This document shows positions 1 through 11,671 of a DNA stretch of 64,000 nucleotides, one piece after another. Numbering within the stretch: position 1 is the first letter of the stretch; every line of letters begins with the position of its first letter. A program made the translations under genes and the position numbers. This DNA is from Pollenia angustigena (lineage: Eukaryota; Arthropoda; Insecta; Diptera; Polleniidae), in the NCBI GenBank assembly GCA_930367215.1, contig OV884059.1:98568993-98632992 (forward strand), read 5' to 3'. The notes under the pieces were generated by a model. The model did not search any database. It was not told the DNA's origin and saw nothing but the letters and a program-made list of their open reading frames with translations.

Positions 1-159
1 TCCGGTTTTTTCTTTCTAGTTGTTTGTAGGTTAAACTATTACAAACATTTAGTTTAAATTAATTTAAATAAGTAATTGATTTGTTTTTGATTGATATTAT
101 GAAACAATAACAATTTTTTATATTTTCTTTTTACAAATTTTCACGTGCTTAAATACTAT

Positions 160-510
160 GTGAGATAAGGTCATGAGGGCTTTATCTCTCATTCAATAGG
201 CAGATAAAGCCTTTTGTTTTTTTTTTTATTCGAATGGGAGATAAAGCCATCATGGCCTTAGCTCACATTAGCAATATTATTAAATGGCTGTATCTCTCAT
301 TTCAGTTCCTTTTACAGAATGTTACCACCATGCATAATAGTACTTTGAAAAAATATGGCTTTATCTCTCATTTGCGAAAAAAATATGGCTATATCTATCA
401 TTTCGCAAAATTTTAAATATGACCTTGCCTCTCAATGATTGGGCAATAAGGCCATTATGGCTTTATCTCCCATTCAATTGAGCCATTAAGCCATCATGAC
501 CTTATCTCAC
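160..510. mobile_element. MITE-like inverted-repeat element rich in GAGATAA motifs
   Basis: The left end (GTGAGATAAGGTCATGA, 160-176) is repeated inverted at 494-510. Between the ends, short motifs such as GGCTTTATCTC and AGATAAAGCC recur about ten times in both orientations. The unit is AT-rich and has no coding capacity; the open frame at 234-416 is a by-product of the repeats. It looks like a non-autonomous DNA element or a small palindromic satellite. No target duplication was recognised. Confidence 0.55.
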
Positions 511-718
511 ACGGTGAAAAAAGTTGCCAGATTTTTTTTATGTTAGAAATGATAACACAAAAATGTCAAACTGTTAAAAAATCGCTGAAATAATATAAAT
601 GGTAAAAATAGCCAAGTAAATCGCCAGTTATATCAAAAATCGACAAAAAATTACACCCATGGACAACTGCATTATTAAAAAAGGTCGCTAGGAATAAAAT
701 TTAAATAAAATTTATATA

Positions 719-952
719 ACATAGAAAAAAATATTGCACCAGTAAAAGCATTAATCAAAAATAAAATCAATTTTAATTAAAAATTTATTCAAGTGAATTA
801 AACGTTTAATCAAGTGAAGTTAACGTTTAATCAAGTGAATTAAACTTTTAATCCAATGTTTAAAAAGTTTAATTCATTTGATTAAATTTTTTTATCAAAA
901 CTGAATTTTATTTTTGATTAATGCTTTTGCTGGTGCAAAATTTTTTTCTGTG
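719..952. mobile_element. Short TIR element (ACAGAAAAAAAT type ends)
   Basis: The left arm (ATAGAAAAAAAT followed by TTGCACCAGTAAAAGC) is mirrored by the right arm, GCTTTTGCTGGTGCAA then TTTTTTTCTGTG at 948-952. The interior has about three copies of a unit near GAATTAAACGTTTAATCAAGT. The ends resemble the CACAGAAA ends of the elements at 4061, 21170 and 42306. It is a non-coding MITE, and the left boundary is approximate. Confidence 0.55.
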
Positions 953-2923
953 TAAGTCTTTTGTATAGATCTCTATTGTAAGCATTATATTGTGACTTCT
1001 TTTTACAATCCCCATACTTTACAGTTTACATACTTTTCTTAAAATTCAAATGCCAGTTTTTAAAACTGAGCTTCTTTATTAATTAATCATTTATTGATTC
1101 ATTGAGGAAGCGGCCTTAAAAAGATCGTCTTCTGGCTTGTGTACTTAATTTGACTTATTCCATTCCTTAAACTCTCTCACTGTTAATGTTTCCTTTTAGA
1201 GACATATGAGAACATTTCTTTCAACAATGCCTTAAATTAGCACCAAATATTTGGGAAACTGTATTAAATCAAACCAAACAGCAATTTCAATAAAAAACCC
1301 TTACGGCCAATTTCAACAAGTTCAGTTATGCTTAACTATGAGCTATAAGGGTTAAAAAAAAATATACTGTTAACTGGAGGTTAAAGTAAAAGTAATAGGC
1401 CTAAGCAACCAGTGAAATGCGCATAGGAATAGCTTATCCCATCAACAATAAATATCAGTGTTTTTATCAAGAATAAAAATTGGGAATTAAGCACAACAAA
1501 CAAAATCTAGTAATAGTTAGCTTTAACTGAACTTGGTGAAATTTACCGTTAATATTAAATATTTTATTGATTAATTTCCTAAGCAAACACTTTGGGAAAC
1601 TAATGCGGACAAAATACAAAAATTTTTATTTTAATAAAATGTTAAAGAAAGTAGTAGTAAATTTAAATTTGATTTACAAAGTACAAGCAAGAGCAAAAAC
1701 TTCTTTAATATTTCATCTAAAGATGCAAACAATGTTGTAAATCATAATAAGTGCAACTTAGTATCCAACGAGATACGAGTACAAACACAAGCAAACATTT
1801 CCACACTCATGCACACACACATACAAATGAGTGCAAACACACAAACTAACCAAAACCAAGGAATACAATAAACTGCACAAGTTTGTAAAAGCTTGTGTGT
1901 TACACTGAGAGGATCTGTATTTGTGCTTTTGTGTTTGTGTATTTGTGCAGGAATATAAAAACATTTCTTGGTAAAATCTTGTGGTAAACAAATTAGAAAT
2001 GTTGCACCAAGAAAATCATAAATTTTCTTATGGTAATGAAGAGTAAACAAGAAACGCAATGAAATCACAATTACTCTTGAACACACACATGGAAAGCATT
2101 CAAAATATACATATACAATTTTGAGTACAGTAGAACAAAGAAAGCTTGGTATTTTCGTTAAAGATTTTATATCTTAAAAATTTCCAATTATCAATTTTGG
2201 AAAGCTTTTTTGATATTCCAGCTTTTTTAAAGAATATTTAAATTTGTCTTTAAATTTCTTTCACCCATCTAAAATTAAAATAATTACGTTAGCCATTAGA
2301 ATTAAACAAAACAAGTTTGAAAATTTAGTCGGTCCAGCATGACGACATGATACCCTACACCACAGTATTAACAGACAAATTTTCGAGGCTCAACCAAATT
2401 ATGTTATGAGGTTTAGATTCATATAAGTCTTCTTTGTGGCGAATGTTATCTAAAGACCTACATTTATATATGAGATATTTAAGTTAGTTTAGGGACGGGC
2501 TTTATATAGGCCCAATTTCAGGCCAACCAGCACATAGCAGCTGTTATAGGATTAAACGTTGCTAAATTGTTTATCGATACCAAAATTTCAAATAATGCAA
2601 TGGCATTTATAGAGCTTTTTGGAATTGGAATTTGTATTGGAACTTTGGTCAAATAAGGACCGATTCCAAGAAAATTAGGTAAGTTGATTAAGGTTTAAAT
2701 AAAATATTTCTGGACCAGGTTTCAATAAACTGCATCCTCGTCACAATCAAATAATTGTATCAAAACCCATCAGACACTTGCGAGAATTTCGACCTGTAAC
2801 TTGCACACGAGGTTTAGATAAAAGGCAATCAGCTGTTTTTACGATTCTATTCAAAAGTGGATCTTAGGCGATCTGTACAAATTATAACCTTCTCACTTAT
2901 AGTGGCGTTGTGTATTAAAATTC
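953..2923. other. AT-rich non-coding stretch with one dispersed repeat
   Basis: No gene is recognised. Positions 1398-1500 carry a dispersed repeat (GGCCTAAGCAACCAGTGAAA start) found again at about 20313 and 20782, with its 3' part inverted near 30647-30760. Positions 1790-1950 are CA/TG-rich simple sequence, which accounts for the long minus-strand open frames there. Confidence 0.5.
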
Positions 2924-3269
2924 TAATGGCCATTTTCTCATTAGGCAATTATCTTTTTTCCCAACGAAAAACTGCACATTAAAGAAATTTGGTTTTCTCA
3001 ATGTCTAATTTGCTTCCATTCTGTCGCAAAGCTAACCAGCACTCATCTGCCAATTATTTATTTTCCTTTTATTTGTCGTACAGATAAATTCAATCAGCTG
3101 ACTCCCAACTTTTACATGTATTTTGAGTGGCGTTGCCAGCTGAAAACAATGTTTTTTGTCGGTATATTGAGAAAACCAAAATCGTTAACGGACAGTTTAT
3201 CGGTCCAATAAATTTATGTTGACATTAAGTAACAGGCAGTTTGTCGATACATTGAGAAAATGGCCATTA
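2924..3269. mobile_element. MITE with TAATGGCCATTTTCTCA ends
   Basis: TAATGGCCATTTTCTCA at 2924-2940 is repeated as its inverse, TGAGAAAATGGCCATTA, ending at 3269. Inside, GGTTTTCTCAATG and TGAGAAAACCAAA form a second, inner inverted pair. There is no open frame of note. It is read as a non-autonomous DNA element of about 346 bp; the target duplication is unclear. Confidence 0.55.
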
Positions 3270-4058
3270 GTCCTTAAATTCACACTTTCTTTATATTCTT
3301 TAAATGTTCTATCAATCTCTAAGAAATAAACACGTACAAATCAACAATCACGTATATGTAATTTGCTTAGGAAAACACTCATATTAAATCCAACACACCC
3401 ACTCGCCGACATTTTCCAAAATTCATATTGATTTTATCCATTTGTAAAAATTTGTTGCCACAAATGCACAGAGAACGTAAAACAAACAAATGTCGTTAAA
3501 ACAACAAGAAATACACAAGCGTTTGTTATTTTAACAAACTAAACTTGAGTTTTAGTAGTCGGGCAGTTCTTTTCCGCTTTGCTTCACACACACACACTCC
3601 ATAAAAACAGATCACATTTGAGCACAAAATAGACCTGAAATGGATGTAAAATGGCACAACACAGCTGTTAATATATAAAGATGGTTGTTTTTTGATGCAA
3701 ACAATAGAATTCTCAAACATTCGTACCAGGGATGGAAAATGGCTTTTATGATTTCGTAACAACCATAAAACAAAATGTACATTTTAAACTGTGAGTGTGG
3801 CATTTTTTAATATTTATTAAGAATAAAACTTAACAAAAATACGTATGTATAAAAACTAACAAGTGAAAAAAAGTATTGCAAAGATAAATCGCGTCCATAT
3901 TTTTCTATATCTTTTTAAACAAATTTTTATCTTGAAATTTATTTCTGTTGGACATTTTGCTCTACGTGCAGTTGAAAATTTTAAATGCTAATATTTTAAA
4001 TATATTTTTCCGTTATAAAGAATTACATATTAAACGTTCTCTCTTTTATAAAGTATAC
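3270..4058. other. AT-rich stretch, nothing recognised
   Basis: AT-rich sequence with a short CACACACA tract near 3587. The open frames of 60-78 codons show no domain or motif I recognise. Confidence 0.4.
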
Positions 4059-4060
4059 TA

Positions 4061-5579
4061 CACAGAAAGAAAAACACTCGGGATAAATCAAGTTTTTTAT
4101 GATTACTTTAAGTACGAGTCGTACTCATAAAATCAAGTACGAATAAGACTAAAACGTACTCAAAGCAATCCTTAATGGGATTAATTTTGAAAATCAATCC
4201 CAGAATTTCTTGAAATAAGTATAAAATTCTTAAATCAAGTAAAAAAGATTAAACTTTTCGTTATGTTTAACCCTCCGGCTTACGCATGTTTTGATTTTCT
4301 ATACACATTAAAAAAGGTCTGGCCAAAAGGGTTAAGAAGTTAATTTGAACTCTTGCTTGTCATTTAATTTATATTTTTAGTTAAATATGTGGCGCTATGA
4401 ACTAAGTCCCCAATGAACTAACTCCCCAAACCCAAAATTAACTAAGCCCCTAAATTTGGGGACGTCGTTCATTTATGGAAAAACCCCGAAAAAGCCAATA
4501 TGAACTAAGCCCCCAAACAGGTGAACCAAGTCCCTTAACAGGAATGAACTAATTTCACCAAATTTCCACAAGAGTGAAAAAGTCCTCTAATGAAAGTGAA
4601 CCAAGTCCCGAAATTAAAAAAGTATTGAAATTGTGTTGTTGTTTTTTTCTGGGTGTATATTTTAAAAATATAACGAAAACACTTTTGGGCGCAAGGCTTT
4701 TCTCCTCTATGGTATAAAAAAAACCGGCTTCGCTAACTAAAGCTTCTCTGCATAGCCGGCCTTCGTCTGGCGCAAGGATTTTCTCCTCTATGGTATAACA
4801 AACACCGTCTTCGCTTACTACAGCTTCTCTGCGTTTTCGGCCTTCGTTCCGAAACAAGGCAGATTTTAGAAGCTTTACTTAGCGAAATCGGTACTTGTTA
4901 TACCATAAAGGAGAAAATTCTTGCACCCGCCCAAAGGCCTGCTATACAGGGAAGCTTTAGTAAGCGAAGCCGGTGTTTGTTATACCATGGAGGAGAAAAT
5001 CCTTGCGCACGGCCGAAGGCCGGCTATGCAGAGAAGCTTTAGGTAGCGAAGCCGGTCTTTATTATACCATGGAGGAGAAAATCCTTGCGCCCGGCCGAAG
5101 GCCAGCTATACATAGAAGCTTTAGTTAGCGAAGCCGGTCTTTGTTATAACATAGAGGAGAAAATCCTTGCGCCTGGCCGAAGGCCGGCTATGCTTTGGAC
5201 TTTGTAAACATGTTGTGACGGGCCCGCCGGACGCGCTCCCGAGTTTCACTAAATAGAAGTTGAGTACACAAATTTTTTTCTTTCTAATTTCTTTTTTGGT
5301 TTTTTTCAAGCACGAATTCGGGAAAAAATCAACTTTATAATACTTAAATCAGGAGTATTTTGAGATTAATTCAATCTTAGTTTTACTTAAATCAATCTCG
5401 TTTCGGATTAGTTCAAGTACGAAATCGGGATTGAATATGGATAATTTAAGTATTTTTAGCGATTGAAAATACGTACTTAAAACAATCTTTCTGTACTTGA
5501 TTTAAGAAAAATCGTACTCACCGTACCATTAATACCGCTTCGGATTGATTTGAGTACGGACGGATTGATTTTTCTTGTG
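4061..5579. mobile_element. TA-flanked TIR element with an internal 82-bp repeat array
   Basis: The left end CACAGAAAGAAAAACACTCG (4061-4080) is flanked by TA (4059-4060). The right end, TTTTTCTTGTG at 5569-5579, is followed by TA (5580-5581). Subterminal sequence carries many AAGTACGA and CTTAAATCAA motifs in both orientations. A second copy in opposite orientation lies at 42306-43919: its right end matches this left end and its left end (AAGAAAAATCAATCC) matches this right end. No transposase is encoded. TA target site and non-coding structure suit a non-autonomous Tc1/mariner-like or similar cut-and-paste element (inference). Confidence 0.7.
4690..5200. repeat. Head-to-head array of 82-bp repeats
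   Basis: Six copies of a GC-richer unit of 81-82 bp lie inside the AT-rich element. The first two (about 4690-4855) run on the minus strand and the last four (about 4860-5200) on the plus strand, meeting near 4857. The motif GGAGAAAATCCTTGCGC marks each plus copy at exact 82-base steps (4908, 4990, 5072, 5154 for the same base). Each unit contains GGCCGAAGGCCGGCTATGC and AGAAGCTTTAG. Because 82 is not a multiple of three, the coding-like phrase REALVSEAG seen in translation cannot be a continuous protein repeat. Confidence 0.85.
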
Positions 5580-5794
5580 TATAGTAAAATGCGTTGCATA
5601 ATGCTATTAAGTAACTAATTTCTTACTGTAAAGGTGTTTGTATTTTTTGTAGGTAGTAAGAAACTCTGACCGCTAAAGTCAATGCAACGCTTAACGAGCT
5701 TATTTAGGCTTAGCTGTTACTCTTAAGTCGACATTTTCCCGATTTGTTTGGGACGACTTTAATAGCAGTCGTGGGAGTAGCAAAATAAATAGTT

Positions 5795-6030
5795 GTGTAT
5801 ACCAAAATGCTCAATACCCTGATGACAGAACATTCAACTATTCAAAATATAGTTATGTGGAGTGATTCGTGTGTTGCCCAAAATAAAAATCAAATGATGT
5901 TCACAGCAATTTTAAAATTTGTGTCAGACCATTTAGAGGTCAAAAGTTTTCTGAGCCTGGGCATTCACAAATCACAGAAATAGATTGCGTTCACAGTGCT
6001 TTAGACAGATATCTAAATAAAACTTAAGGT
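5795..6030 (+). pseudogene. Relic of a DDE-like transposase (WSDSCVAQNKN motif)
   Basis: The plus frame from 5795 reads MWSDSCVAQNKN near residue 27, then LEVKSFL. After a one-base frame slip near 5960 the frame reads EPGHSQITEIDCVHSALDR before a stop near 6025. The pair SD..xxQxKN and EPGHS...D.VH is typical of a group of uncharacterised insect transposon proteins whose first motif holds a presumed catalytic aspartate (family recollection, not checked). Only about 75 codons of the catalytic region survive. The same overall motif order, SDG..xQYKN then SHGKGPCD, is seen in the long-TIR element at 32955, so a distant relationship is possible. No ends were found. Confidence 0.55.
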
Positions 6031-6073
6031 CATAGAAATGAAATTCTCTGATTTTAAGAATTTTTCTAATATA

Positions 6074-6422
6074 CCAAATAAAAAGTTTTATCATTTTCCG
6101 AAGCACTTACAATACATTTATAAAAATAAGCGCACAATAATGCGCTACTCAATAAGACATACAGAGATGCAGTAAAGTAAGTGTACGAACTCTTAACAAT
6201 TTTTATAAAAAAAAAAATAATATTTCAAGTGCCACGGCATTCCCTTACGAAGCACGTTTGTAAGGGAGAATATCAAAAATAACTGTAAAAAAAAACTTTC
6301 AAATGTATTTCAAAGTGGGAACTCACCATATATACATGCATTCCGTAAGCGAGATGGTAAGCGAAACTCTTATATTTCTCAATTACAAACCTGCTTCGTT
6401 TGAAGCAAAATTTTTTATTGGG
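6074..6422. mobile_element. MITE with CCCAATAAAAA ends, copy 1
   Basis: The left end (CCAAATAAAAAGTTT) and right end (ATTTTTTATTGGG) are inverted repeats flanked by TA at 6072-6073 and 6423-6424. The interior matches the copy at 8212-8635 over most of its length, sharing AATAAGCGCACAAT, CAGTAAAGTAAGTG, TAAGGGAGAATA and CAAAGTGGGAACTC. It is a non-coding element about 75 bp shorter than the second copy. Confidence 0.75.
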
Positions 6423-6944
6423 TATCTACACAATTAAATTTTTCGATTCCTCCGTTTACCTAAATAAAGAGTTCTTCGGTATATTTAAAATAGCTTACTC
6501 ACATTTCCAAACAGCAAATATAATAAGAACAATGTTGCCGTAATAAATTACCAATACCTTTTAATATTTTTTAAACAGAGATAAGGTATTGTTTAAAAAA
6601 AAATGCAAAAATTCAAAATGATTAAATTTCTGATCTAAATTTTTTTTTCCATTTTATTTCTAATGTAGACAAAAATTATTATATAACTTAAATAAGATAC
6701 TGATTTTTTATTATTATTTGTAAATTTGTAACAGCTTTGTAAATAGTTTTATTCTTTGTTTTCTGCTAATGAACAAATTGATTTTTACTAAAACATTTTG
6801 GTGTGTTTTCCTCAGAATCATCTTTTTTAAACAATTATATGGTTTGAAAATCACAAAATTCTCTCGAGTAGTTTTATAAAAAAAATTATGTTAAACTTCA
6901 ACATCGATATTAGTCATTGCATTTCTCGTGATCAGTTACATCTT
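6423..6944. other. AT-rich stretch, nothing recognised
   Basis: Poly-A/T rich sequence without open frames, inverted ends or motifs I can name. Confidence 0.4.
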
Positions 6945-7178
6945 AAGGCCGGGTTTTGGAGATGAGGATAAAGTTTAAACTTAGTTTAACGTAGTCTGAA
7001 ACTTTAGTTTAACGTAGTCTGAAACTGCTAATTTTCGGGTGAAATGTGATTTTTTTTATTCTTTCATTGAAAACTAATATTTTTAGCAAAATTTTGTATT
7101 AGAATTTGGTTATAGTGGTACAAATCTGGTTTCCGATTAACTAAACCGAGATTAACTCAGATCTCTTAAACCCAGCCA
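6945..7178. mobile_element. MITE with GGCYGGGTTT ends
   Basis: The left end GGCCGGGTTTTGGAGAT is mirrored by the right end ATCTCTTAAACCCAGCC near 7177. A 23-bp unit (TTTAACGTAGTCTGAAACT core) is tandemly duplicated at about 6985-7027. The left flank contains TTAA directly before the element. It is non-coding; boundaries are good to a few bases. Confidence 0.6.
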
Positions 7179-7465
7179 AAGAAAACTTATGTTTAAAATA
7201 ATTTTAGATGATAAATGTTTTGTTATTTGTAAATAAAAGCAATACAAATATGTCAATTAAAATAAAACTGGACAGATAGAATTCCAGGTCCAACTCTTGA
7301 AATATATGGGAAAATTTTCGTAAAGCATGTATTTTAAAATGCGCCAGTTATTGATATTTTGCATTTTGCTTTCAACCTTACCCTGGTAACTCGTCCGATG
7401 TTAATTGTAAATAAAACAAAAAGTTTATAGAAATTATCTTAATATTTTTATTATAAAGGAAGGAT

Positions 7466-8205
7466 CTATGACAACTTTGTGTGAAAAAAAATATCAGCCA
7501 AATGGGTTCGGTGGCATAATTCTATCCGATGGTACATATTTCCAATAAATCTGAGACATAATTGAGGTTCAATGTCGCTAATGTGCCGAATTATCTCATC
7601 TTTTAGCTCATAAATTATTCTTAACTTATTAACGTTCACTTTCTCTTTTAAATATCCCCAAAGAAAAAAGTCCAACGGTGTCAAATAACATGACCGTGGT
7701 GGCCAATTAACATCGCCACGGCGTGAGATAACACGGCCATTGAATAGCTCGCGCATAAGACCTATTGTTTTGTTGGCTGTTTGGAAAATGGCACCATCCT
7801 GTTGGAATCACATGTTGTCCAGTTCTATACCCTTAATTTCAGGCCACAAGAAGTGCATTATCATTTCGCGATAGCGAACACCATTCACAGTAACTGGATG
7901 GCTGACCTCATTTTCGAAGAAGTACGCCCCGATGACGCCGCCCGGCCAGAACAAACTGGGCAAGCATGCAAAAGTGCTTTCACACTTCTTACAAACCCGG
8001 TTTTCCGAAATTTGAGCACAATTCTCCAGATTGTGGACACGAAGTTCACAAAATGCATTTTGATTGAACGCCCATTTTCGTAAAAGGCTTTAACATTCTT
8101 TTTCAAACACTGAAACAAAAAAATGTCAAATTAAGTTGGGCAAAAAAACTTGACTTTAAGGTGTGACTCACAATTAACATCGTGCATTATGATTGAACCA
8201 CCCTT
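7466..8205 (-). pseudogene. Mariner-type transposase relic (IS630/Tc1/mariner superfamily)
   Basis: On the minus strand the frames can be followed from an N-terminal AFYENGRS (near 8090) through ENEVSHPVTVNGVRYREM and FQQDGAIFQTANKTIG to NWPPRSCYLTPLDFFLWGYL and a C-terminal HLADIFFHTKLS stop at 7466. This is the order expected of a mariner-type DDD transposase of about 340 residues. Frames shift at least twice, a stop follows ELDNM, and the aspartate normally found in SCDLTPLD is tyrosine, so the enzyme is dead. The 5' end GGGTGGTTCAATCATAATGC lies at 8187-8206 next to the MITE at 8212. A related copy is at 63130 and a truncated head at 52203. Confidence 0.8.
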
Positions 8206-8211
8206 TAGATA

Positions 8212-8635
8212 CCCAATAAAAAATTTTATCATTTTGCGAAGCACTAATGGTACATTTAAAAGAATAAGCGCACAATTATGCGCTACGCTATAAGACATAC
8301 AGAAATGCAGTAAAGTAAGTGAAAGAACTCTTAACAACTTTTATAAAAAAAAAATAACATTTCAAGTGCTACGGCATTCCCTTACTACGAAGCAGGTTTG
8401 TAAGGGAGAATACTAAAAAATAACTGTATCAAAACATTCAGTGTGTAAGGCTTATCGTAACATCCAACAATTTTTATATGCGCTGAATAATGCGCTTTAT
8501 GTGTCAAAAATGTATTGCTTCAAAGTGGGAACTCGCCATATAAAATTCATGCCTTCTGTATGCGCAATGGTAAGTGAAACGTTTATGTTTCTCCCTTACA
8601 AACCTGCTTCGTTGGATGCTCCATTTTTTATTGGG
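8212..8635. mobile_element. MITE with CCCAATAAAAA ends, copy 2
   Basis: The ends CCCAATAAAAAATTTT and ATTTTTTATTGGG are inverted and flanked by TA at 8210-8211 and 8636-8637. Subterminal GCGAAGCACT pairs with TGCTTCGTTGGATGC. It is the fuller copy of the family at 6074-6422, at 424 bp. The element at 49983-50470 has the related end CCCAGTAAAAAA and may belong to the same wider family. Confidence 0.78.
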
Positions 8636-8637
8636 TA

Positions 8638-10500
8638 AGTTCTCCAAAAAAATACAATTTTAAATTTAAAAAAAAAGCTACTGTGTGTGTTTTCCAAAAG
8701 TTATTAATTTTAGTCTTTTACACCACATAATATCATAATATACGTGAAGTTGCTAACCGGTGTTAGCGAATCTTGCAATTAAAGAACATTTTAGCGCATG
8801 TAGTTGACAAAATACCTATGACAACCACGTTGCAACAAAAACAAAAAAGTTGAGACTTAAAAATATGGACAAAAAATTAAAGAGAAAAAAACATAAATAA
8901 TGTTGTCATTTAGAGAAACGTTGAGCTGTTTAAAAAGTACCAAGTAAGCCGCGGTAGTACCACGGTGCAAACAAAATCCAAAGTGTACAAAAAAAAAACA
9001 CAATTGTACGATGATTTCCATCCTTGATTCGTACTGACATATATAATAAAAAAAAGTTATGCCTACTTATAGGAATATTTAGTTATTTGTCTTAGATTGT
9101 TGCCGACGTTGTTTACATGAATGCCCGTGTGAATAGAATTTACTCCTTCTCCTGTGTTTATTATAAACAGTGGATTTAAAAATCACAGAAGAAATTAAAC
9201 TAAAATATGAACAGGTAAGAGTGCTGTGTCCAATCTTCGTCTCCCCATAGCACCAATATTCTTATTCTCATGGAACATTTATATATTGGACTAATTGGAA
9301 TAATGACCCGATTTCGGCCATTCCTTTGCACTAGGATTTTTGTCCCTTCTTTTATAATTTCACCGGACAAACAAAAGCATATGGCAAGTTCGGCTTGGAA
9401 TGCCATTGGGACGTAGACTTTATCGGCTAAAGTATCTATGACAATTATTTGGATGTGGTGAGTTGTAAAATGGTTACAAATCCTTCAACCAAATTAAAAT
9501 CACCCCCTAAAATAATTGTCGATCAAAACAAAAAAAAATGGTAAAACTCTAAAAGACCATACAACTCTGATGTGCTGTTGTTAAAACAGTTAGTTGCATA
9601 TAATATATTTGTGTGTGTTTGTAAGTGAGTTTAACATGCGGCACGTAAAACTCTTGTTGAATTGCAACTAAAACAATTTCCGTGATTCACTTTTGGTTGT
9701 CGCTTCTTTCCTGCCAACTAAGCTTGCGGTTTTTGTTGGCTGTTGCCTTTATATAACAAACACACTTATACAACATTCACACACAAACCGACATTTGTAT
9801 GTTGCATTTTCATTCGCACCAAAACCATTCAAAAGTCGTGGCAATGCAACAACATCTCCAGCAGGTGTCATTGAGTGCCACATTTTGCGTTTAGTTGTTA
9901 GAATTTAATGTTGTTGTTGCTGTTTTTTGCCTTCTTTTAAATTTTCTAATGTTCACAAGTACGAATTCATACGACATGGCTGTCGTTAGTTTCATTATGT
10001 GCATTTAGTTGGTTTATTTTTCTGGTATAATTTTTAATGCTTTTTTTCGCTTTTTTTTCTTTGGATATTTCTTCTTTGTTTTTTTTTTTAATGTATGTGA
10101 TTTAATGTGTACAGAATGCACATACACTTTTAACAAATATTTTAAACTCTTTCATTTTATTATTCACGTTTTGTATAAATTTGCAACAGAGCTGTAAGTA
10201 GCTGAATTTTCGCATCTAGAGGTAAACCCATCCTGGCTGTTATGGACACTTGGAAAATGGTTTGAAACCACTTAATTATAAACTTTATAGAAGCAGAAAA
10301 TATTTTAAATATACAATGTATATATTAAGTTCTTATCATCACAATTTTAATTACAATGCAATGTAGCGTAAATGGCAAAAAAATATTCATAAATAATTCT
10401 AAACTGTCAGTCCTATTTAGATAAAACAAACTACAGGTTGTAGCTAAGGGCTTGCTTGTATTATAATTGAATTATAAATTATACAGATAAAGAACATGGT
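8638..10500. other. AT-rich stretch; one unassigned minus-strand frame
   Basis: No gene is recognised. A minus-strand frame at 9406-9200 (68 codons, MAFQAELAICFCLSGEII start) looks less biased than its surroundings, but no family or splice context could be assigned. The remainder is simple AT-rich sequence. Confidence 0.35.
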
Positions 10501-11660
10501 GGATCACGGTGCTAAATATGTCATAACTTATCAACGCCCCGCCCGAACGGCTAAATCTAGAGACTTGAAATTTGCTACACAGGTATCAAGTTTTTGAAAT
10601 TCAATCCCTAAAAGGTCAGAAACGACTAAGACAGACCGATTCAAATTTAAAAAAAAACATATAAATGCCCTAGAAAAATAAGCTGTCACTTTATTAATTC
10701 TTTTTTGTTAACTGTACTTTTAAAAGGCAAAACGGGTAAAAATATGTAATTTTGGGATTTTGTTTTTTCATCTAAATTATCTTCCAAAGTATTTAAAATA
10801 GGAATAAAATTAAAATCGAATTGTTCTCTTCTTAAACACATATTGAATATGTTTTGGCTAATATCCCGGACTTTTTCTGTTCCCGGGAAACGAAACAAAA
10901 AAAATATTTATCCCGGGATTCTTTGAATAAAACAATGATTTCATTAAATGAGTTCAAGACAAAAGTTTTTACAACAGTCCAAAAAAATTAGCTTTATTAA
11001 CTAGCATATAGCATACACCCGCTACTTCGTTAGCGTCTCCTTTTTTCTTCGTGGACATATTTTTATAGCAATGTTTAGTTTTCTAGGTTTAAACTTGTTT
11101 AAATTCTAGCATTAACCCGGTACTTTAGTAGAATCAAAAGCTAAAGAAAAATTTCAAATTTTTATTTCCTTTTTTATGTGCTATATTTAGTACGAATAAG
11201 TCAATGAATGGAGGAAAATGTTTTTAAAAAAGGACCAAAAATAGTTACGATTTTCACCCCTTAAATGTTCGAATTTCGAAAAAGTACCAAATTACTATAC
11301 GTATTTTTTTGATAAGTTTCGAATGTGGTATTAACTTTGTTTCTATGTTTATTGGTACAAAAGATGGCAAAAAAGTACTAAAATTCAGATTTTACCCGTT
11401 TACTCTCTAATAGGGCCGAATTTCAAAAAAGAACCAGATACCTGTCCGCTTATTTTTCTAAAGAACAACGATAAGTATTACCTTTTTTGCATCTCTTTTA
11501 GTTTTGGAGATATAACGTTACCGAATTTTCCCGTTTTTACCCTCTAAACATTCGAATTTCGTTAAATCTCGTCTTAGTGAATCGATTTGGGGAGTAACCA
11601 ATCGCTAGTCCAAATTTCAAGTTTCTAGGGTCAGTGAGTCACTCACGCAACACTTTTATA
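10500..11660. repeat. Degenerate repeat block, partly repeated at 16380-17160
   Basis: The block contains weakly repeated phrases such as TTCGAATTTCG, AAAGTACCAAA and CGGGTAAA. A segment near 10726-10860 (AAAACGGGTAAA to CATATTGAATATGTTTTGG) matches 16560-16682 plus 17073-17095. The second copy is split by the retroposon at 16683, so 10840-10865 serves as its empty site. No coding sequence was found. The element class is not recognised. Confidence 0.5.
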
Positions 11661-11671
11661 TGTATATGTAG

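Noticed and set aside
160..510. A CRISPR-like array
   Set aside because: The repeated motifs are short, in both orientations, unevenly spaced and in an evident eukaryotic genome.
1742..2086. 114-codon minus-strand cysteine-rich frame
   Set aside because: Generated by CA/TG simple sequence; both strands and other frames show similar low-complexity peptides.
4555..4857. 100-codon minus-strand frame with REAxVSE repeats as a repeat protein
   Set aside because: It lies in the 82-bp array, whose period is not a multiple of three, so the frame is lost in the other copies.
9200..9406. Host exon on the minus strand
   Set aside because: The frame is open for 68 codons, but no family, splice sites or neighbouring exons could be recognised; it is left as unassigned.
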